The notes beneath the pieces are model-generated. The model worked only from the letters and a program-made list of their open reading frames with translations, was not told where the DNA came from and ran no database searches. DNA of 8,076 nt, taken from Cellulomonas sp. (GTDB lineage: Bacteria; Actinomycetota; Actinomycetes; Actinomycetales; Cellulomonadaceae). Position numbers and translations under genes: made by a program. Of the stretch, positions 6,057 through 8,076 are shown piece after piece; position 1 is the first letter of the stretch, and each line of letters starts with the position of its first letter. Where the stretch lies: NCBI GenBank assembly GCA_027451305.1, contig DAIDJQ010000182.1, positions 1 through 8,076 on the forward strand, written 5' to 3'.

Positions 6057-6516
6057 CAGGGAGCCGCTCGGTGGTGACCCGACCGTCGGTGGCTGGTTCA
6101 TCTTCGAGGTGGACGGCGTGGAGATCGGCACGTTCCGCGAGGTGCGCGGGCTGGAGCTGACGGTCGACGTGGAGACCTACGTCGAGGGCGGCCAGAACCA
6201 GTACGTGCACAAGCTGCCCGGCGTCCTGCACTGGCCGAACCTCGTGTTCAGCCGCGGGCTGGTGGAGAGCGACGCCCTGTTCACGTGGGTGACCAACTCG
6301 GCTGGCGAGAAGTTCGCCGCGAACGGCAACAAGGTCAAGCGCAGCACCGGTGCCGTGACCGCCGTCAGCTACACGGGCGAACGCCTGCGCGCCTGGGAGT
6401 TCTCCGACGTGTTCGCCGTGCGGTGGAGCGGGCCGGAGTTCACCGTGGACAGCAGCGCCCAGCTGGTGGAGCAGCTCGAGGTGGCCCACAACGGGTTCCG
6501 GGCGAAGACGACGTGA
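6043..6516 (+). CDS. eCIS tube protein, second copy (Afp5/gp19-like)
   Basis: The 157-residue protein is clearly of the gp19-type tube family. It has GGWFIFEVDGVEIGTFREVRGL (16-37), then a VDVETYVEGGQNQYVHKLPG stretch (41-60), PNLVFSRGLVESDALFTW (65-82), and the closing VRWSGPEFTVDSS followed by EQLEVAHNGF (126-152). These motifs closely fit the baseplate-proximal tube protein of Afp/PVC-like particles (Afp5/Pvc5 class), thought to start the tube and connect it to the spike and baseplate. It is better conserved at these motifs than the first tube gene. The GTG start overlaps the DUF6760 gene by 14 nt, with GGGAGG about 12 nt upstream as a distant ribosome site; coupling with the gene above is likely. 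Confidence 0.9.
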   Translation: MAPADREPLGGDPTVGGWFIFEVDGVEIGTFREVRGLELTVDVETYVEGGQNQYVHKLPGVLHWPNLVFSRGLVESDALFTWVTNSAGEKFAANGNKVKRSTGAVTAVSYTGERLRAWEFSDVFAVRWSGPEFTVDSSAQLVEQLEVAHNGFRAKTT

Positions 6517-8076
6517 CCGGAGCCGACGTGCCGCTGCCGGGGACGCCGGCCGACGTGGAGGCCCCGGACCGGGCCGCCGCGCCGGTGGACGACGACCCCC
6601 GGCACCCCGGCGCGCTCGGGCGCCGCCTGCGCCGGCCGGTGGTGGGTCAGCTCGCCGGGATGGCCGTGCGGTTCGGCGACGCCATCGGCCGGCCGCTTGC
6701 CGTGCGGCGGGCGCTCGGCGTGCGCACCGGGGTGCGGGTCGGCGGCGACGGGGCCGTGCGGGCGCCGCGGTGGTGGCGCCCGACGAGCCCGTCCGTGGCC
6801 GGGTCCGCGGCCGTGCCGGCGACGGTGCCGGGGTCGTCCGCGACGGGCGCAGGGCGCTCCGTCGACGGTTCGCGGCGGGGGCTGCCGCGGGCGGTGCGTG
6901 CGGTGGCGCAGGACTCCCCGCGGGCGCCGGGAGGCACCTCGGTGGCGGCGGTGCCGCAGACGGTCCCGATGCGGCTGCCGCAGGAGGTGACCGCGGCCGG
7001 GGCGATGCTGACGGCGATCGACCGTCGCCGTCGCTCGCCGGGGCCACCGGCCCGTCCGGACAGCCAGGGCGGCCCCTCGGGGAAGGCCCCGGGGACCGGC
7101 ACCGCGCCGGACGTGACGCGCCGCGGCACGTCTGCCGGGTCCCCGGACGGAGCGGTGCGGCGGACGGTCGGCGCCGGCTCGGGTGCGGAGCGCACGGGTG
7201 CCCGGGGGACGAGCCGCCGCGCCCCGGTGCCGAGCGCCGCGACGGTGCAGCTGCTCGCGGCCGGTGGGCAGTACGTGCGGCGTCGTCGCGCGGCCGTGCG
7301 GCCACGCCGGGCTGCGCCGACGGCGGTTGCCACGACGCCGGTTGCCACAACGCGGGTCGCGACGACGCGGGTCGCAACGACGACGGCCGTGACGGCCGTG
7401 ACGACACCGGTCGCGACGCCGCCGGTCGCGACGGCCGTGACGACGCCGGCGGTGCGGGCGGCGCGACGGACGGCAGGCGGGAGCCCGACGCGCGCGGCGG
7501 TCGCCGGGCGCGCCCCGGACGGGACCGCGCCGGACGCGACCGCGCTGAACGCCGCGGCGGCTGCTGCCGCGACGGGCGTGGCGGGGAGCCAGGGCGCGAC
7601 CGGCACCGCGGGACCACCGGTGGCGCGGGCGGCTGCCGCGACGACGGGCCGAGGTGCGCGCGCGCTGGTCGCGGCTCTCGGTGCTCGGCCGCTCGCGGCG
7701 GCCGCCGGTGCGTCGGTGGGCGGCGCGAGCGCCGGGGTCGGGGTGCAGCCGTTGCGCCGGGCCCTCGGGACCCCGGTACGCCTGCGGGTGCCGAGCGGCG
7801 CGCGGACGACGGCACCGCGCGGGTACGGCAGCCGGCAGCGTGGGGTCGGTGACACCGCGGCGTCTGCGCCCGGGATCGCCACGACGGTGCCGCAGCGCGG
7901 GTCGCAGCGGGGCGTGGCTCCCGTGGCTGCCGGCGCTGGGACGGTGCCGAGCAGTGGGGCGCCGGTGGCTGCAACGGCGGCCTTCCAGCGCGTTGACCAG
8001 GGAGAACGTGGTTCCGAGGTGCGTCGCGCCGCGCTGCCGGCCCCTGCCGGAAGCCTCGCGGCGACCGCCGACCGCC
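6513..8076 (+). CDS. Long low-complexity Ala/Val/Thr/Arg/Pro-rich protein of the eCIS operon (C-terminus outside window)
   Basis: The frame opens with GTG at 6513, overlapping the second tube stop by 4 nt (GTGA), and stays open for 521 codons to the right edge. Nearly every codon ends in G or C, with A and T confined mostly to the first two positions, which supports this frame over the competing antisense frames. The N-terminus is acidic (VTGADVPLPGTPADVEAPDR), then Arg-rich, with RPLAVRRALGVRTGVRV at 60-76 and a WW pair near 87. The rest is largely disordered-looking and basic, with a VATT-type repeat block at 270-314 and a second RRALG-like copy near 415. No enzyme motif, signal peptide or clear membrane helix was seen. 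It lies where eCIS operons often have a poorly conserved protein before the LysM and baseplate genes. Function not recognised; a cargo, scaffold, linker or tape-measure-related role is conceivable. Confidence 0.7.
   Translation, partial: MTGADVPLPGTPADVEAPDRAAAPVDDDPRHPGALGRRLRRPVVGQLAGMAVRFGDAIGRPLAVRRALGVRTGVRVGGDGAVRAPRWWRPTSPSVAGSAAVPATVPGSSATGAGRSVDGSRRGLPRAVRAVAQDSPRAPGGTSVAAVPQTVPMRLPQEVTAAGAMLTAIDRRRRSPGPPARPDSQGGPSGKAPGTGTAPDVTRRGTSAGSPDGAVRRTVGAGSGAERTGARGTSRRAPVPSAATVQLLAAGGQYVRRRRAAVRPRRAAPTAVATTPVATTRVATTRVATTTAVTAVTTPVATPPVATAVTTPAVRAARRTAGGSPTRAAVAGRAPDGTAPDATALNAAAAAAATGVAGSQGATGTAGPPVARAAAATTGRGARALVAALGARPLAAAAGASVGGASAGVGVQPLRRALGTPVRLRVPSGARTTAPRGYGSRQRGVGDTAASAPGIATTVPQRGSQRGVAPVAAGAGTVPSSGAPVAATAAFQRVDQGERGSEVRRAALPAPAGSLAATADR
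7320..7454 (+). repeat. Degenerate VATT-coding tandem repeat tract
   Basis: This lies inside the long low-complexity gene. About 135 bp encode 45 residues made almost only of Thr, Val, Ala and Pro, with six copies of a VAT core (VATTP, VATTR, VATTR, VATTT, VATPP, VATAV), interrupted by TAVTAVTT. At DNA level the unit is about 15 bp, of the form GTYGCSACGACGCSG, with synonymous variation (GTT/GTC, GCC/GCG/GCA, ACG/ACA) in the copies. The tract probably arose by repeat slippage and would encode a flexible linker-like region. Confidence 0.7.

Noticed and set aside
7318..7456. Short repeats considered as a CRISPR-like array
   Set aside because: The repeats are about 15 bp, contiguous with no unique spacers, and in frame with a coding region, so they are coding tandem repeats.
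6770..7852. Plus-strand 360-codon frame and the minus 411-codon frame opposite it
   Set aside because: Both compete with the frame starting at 6513. That frame has the best G/C bias at the third position and is coupled to the tube gene by a GTGA overlap. The plus alternative is a Gly/Arg/Asp-rich repeat of the type made by reading GC-rich DNA out of frame.
5641..7974. Minus-strand open frame of 777 codons
   Set aside because: It runs antisense across the DUF6760 and second tube genes, which are firmly supported, and gives a Pro/Arg/Ser-rich product typical of a GC-rich shadow frame.

Overview
The window is very GC-rich DNA with G or C at nearly every third codon position, which points to an actinobacterium (Micrococcales- or Streptomyces-like). 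The genus cannot be fixed from the sequence. Its main content is the 5' part of an extracellular contractile injection system (eCIS, phage-tail-like particle) operon, transcribed rightward from about 3257 to beyond the right edge.

Left arm, minus strand (1-2966): the first 60 residues of a zinc-dependent medium-chain alcohol dehydrogenase, cut by the left edge, and upstream of it an 898-residue LAL-type LuxR regulator with an N-terminal P-loop ATPase and a C-terminal LuxR helix-turn-helix. The regulator is divergent from the eCIS operon and shares a roughly 290-bp control region with it.

Control region (2967-3256): no gene. It is rich in dyads. One site closely resembles the actinobacterial DosR/DevR box (GGGACCTTAGTCCC), and more GGGAC/GTCCC elements flank it. 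A perfect 7-bp inverted repeat (ATCGGTA-N5-TACCGAT) and a leader hairpin follow. This suggests control by one or more LuxR/NarL-family proteins.

Right arm, plus strand (3257-8076): contractile sheath, a strong intercistronic hairpin, inner tube protein 1, a tail-assembly-chaperone-like protein, a 59-residue DUF6760-type protein, a second tube (Afp5/gp19-like) protein, and a long Ala/Val/Thr/Arg/Pro-rich open frame running off the right edge. From tube 1 onward the genes overlap or are separated by only 3 bp, so they very likely form one translationally coupled operon. Sheath and tube form the contractile barrel, the second tube protein probably joins the tube to the baseplate, and the chaperone-like and DUF6760 proteins are probable assembly factors. 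Baseplate, spike, LysM, terminator and AAA+ ATPase genes would be expected to the right of the window.

The least explained items are the low-complexity protein at the right end and the possible DosR-type (hypoxia/redox) control of the injection system.
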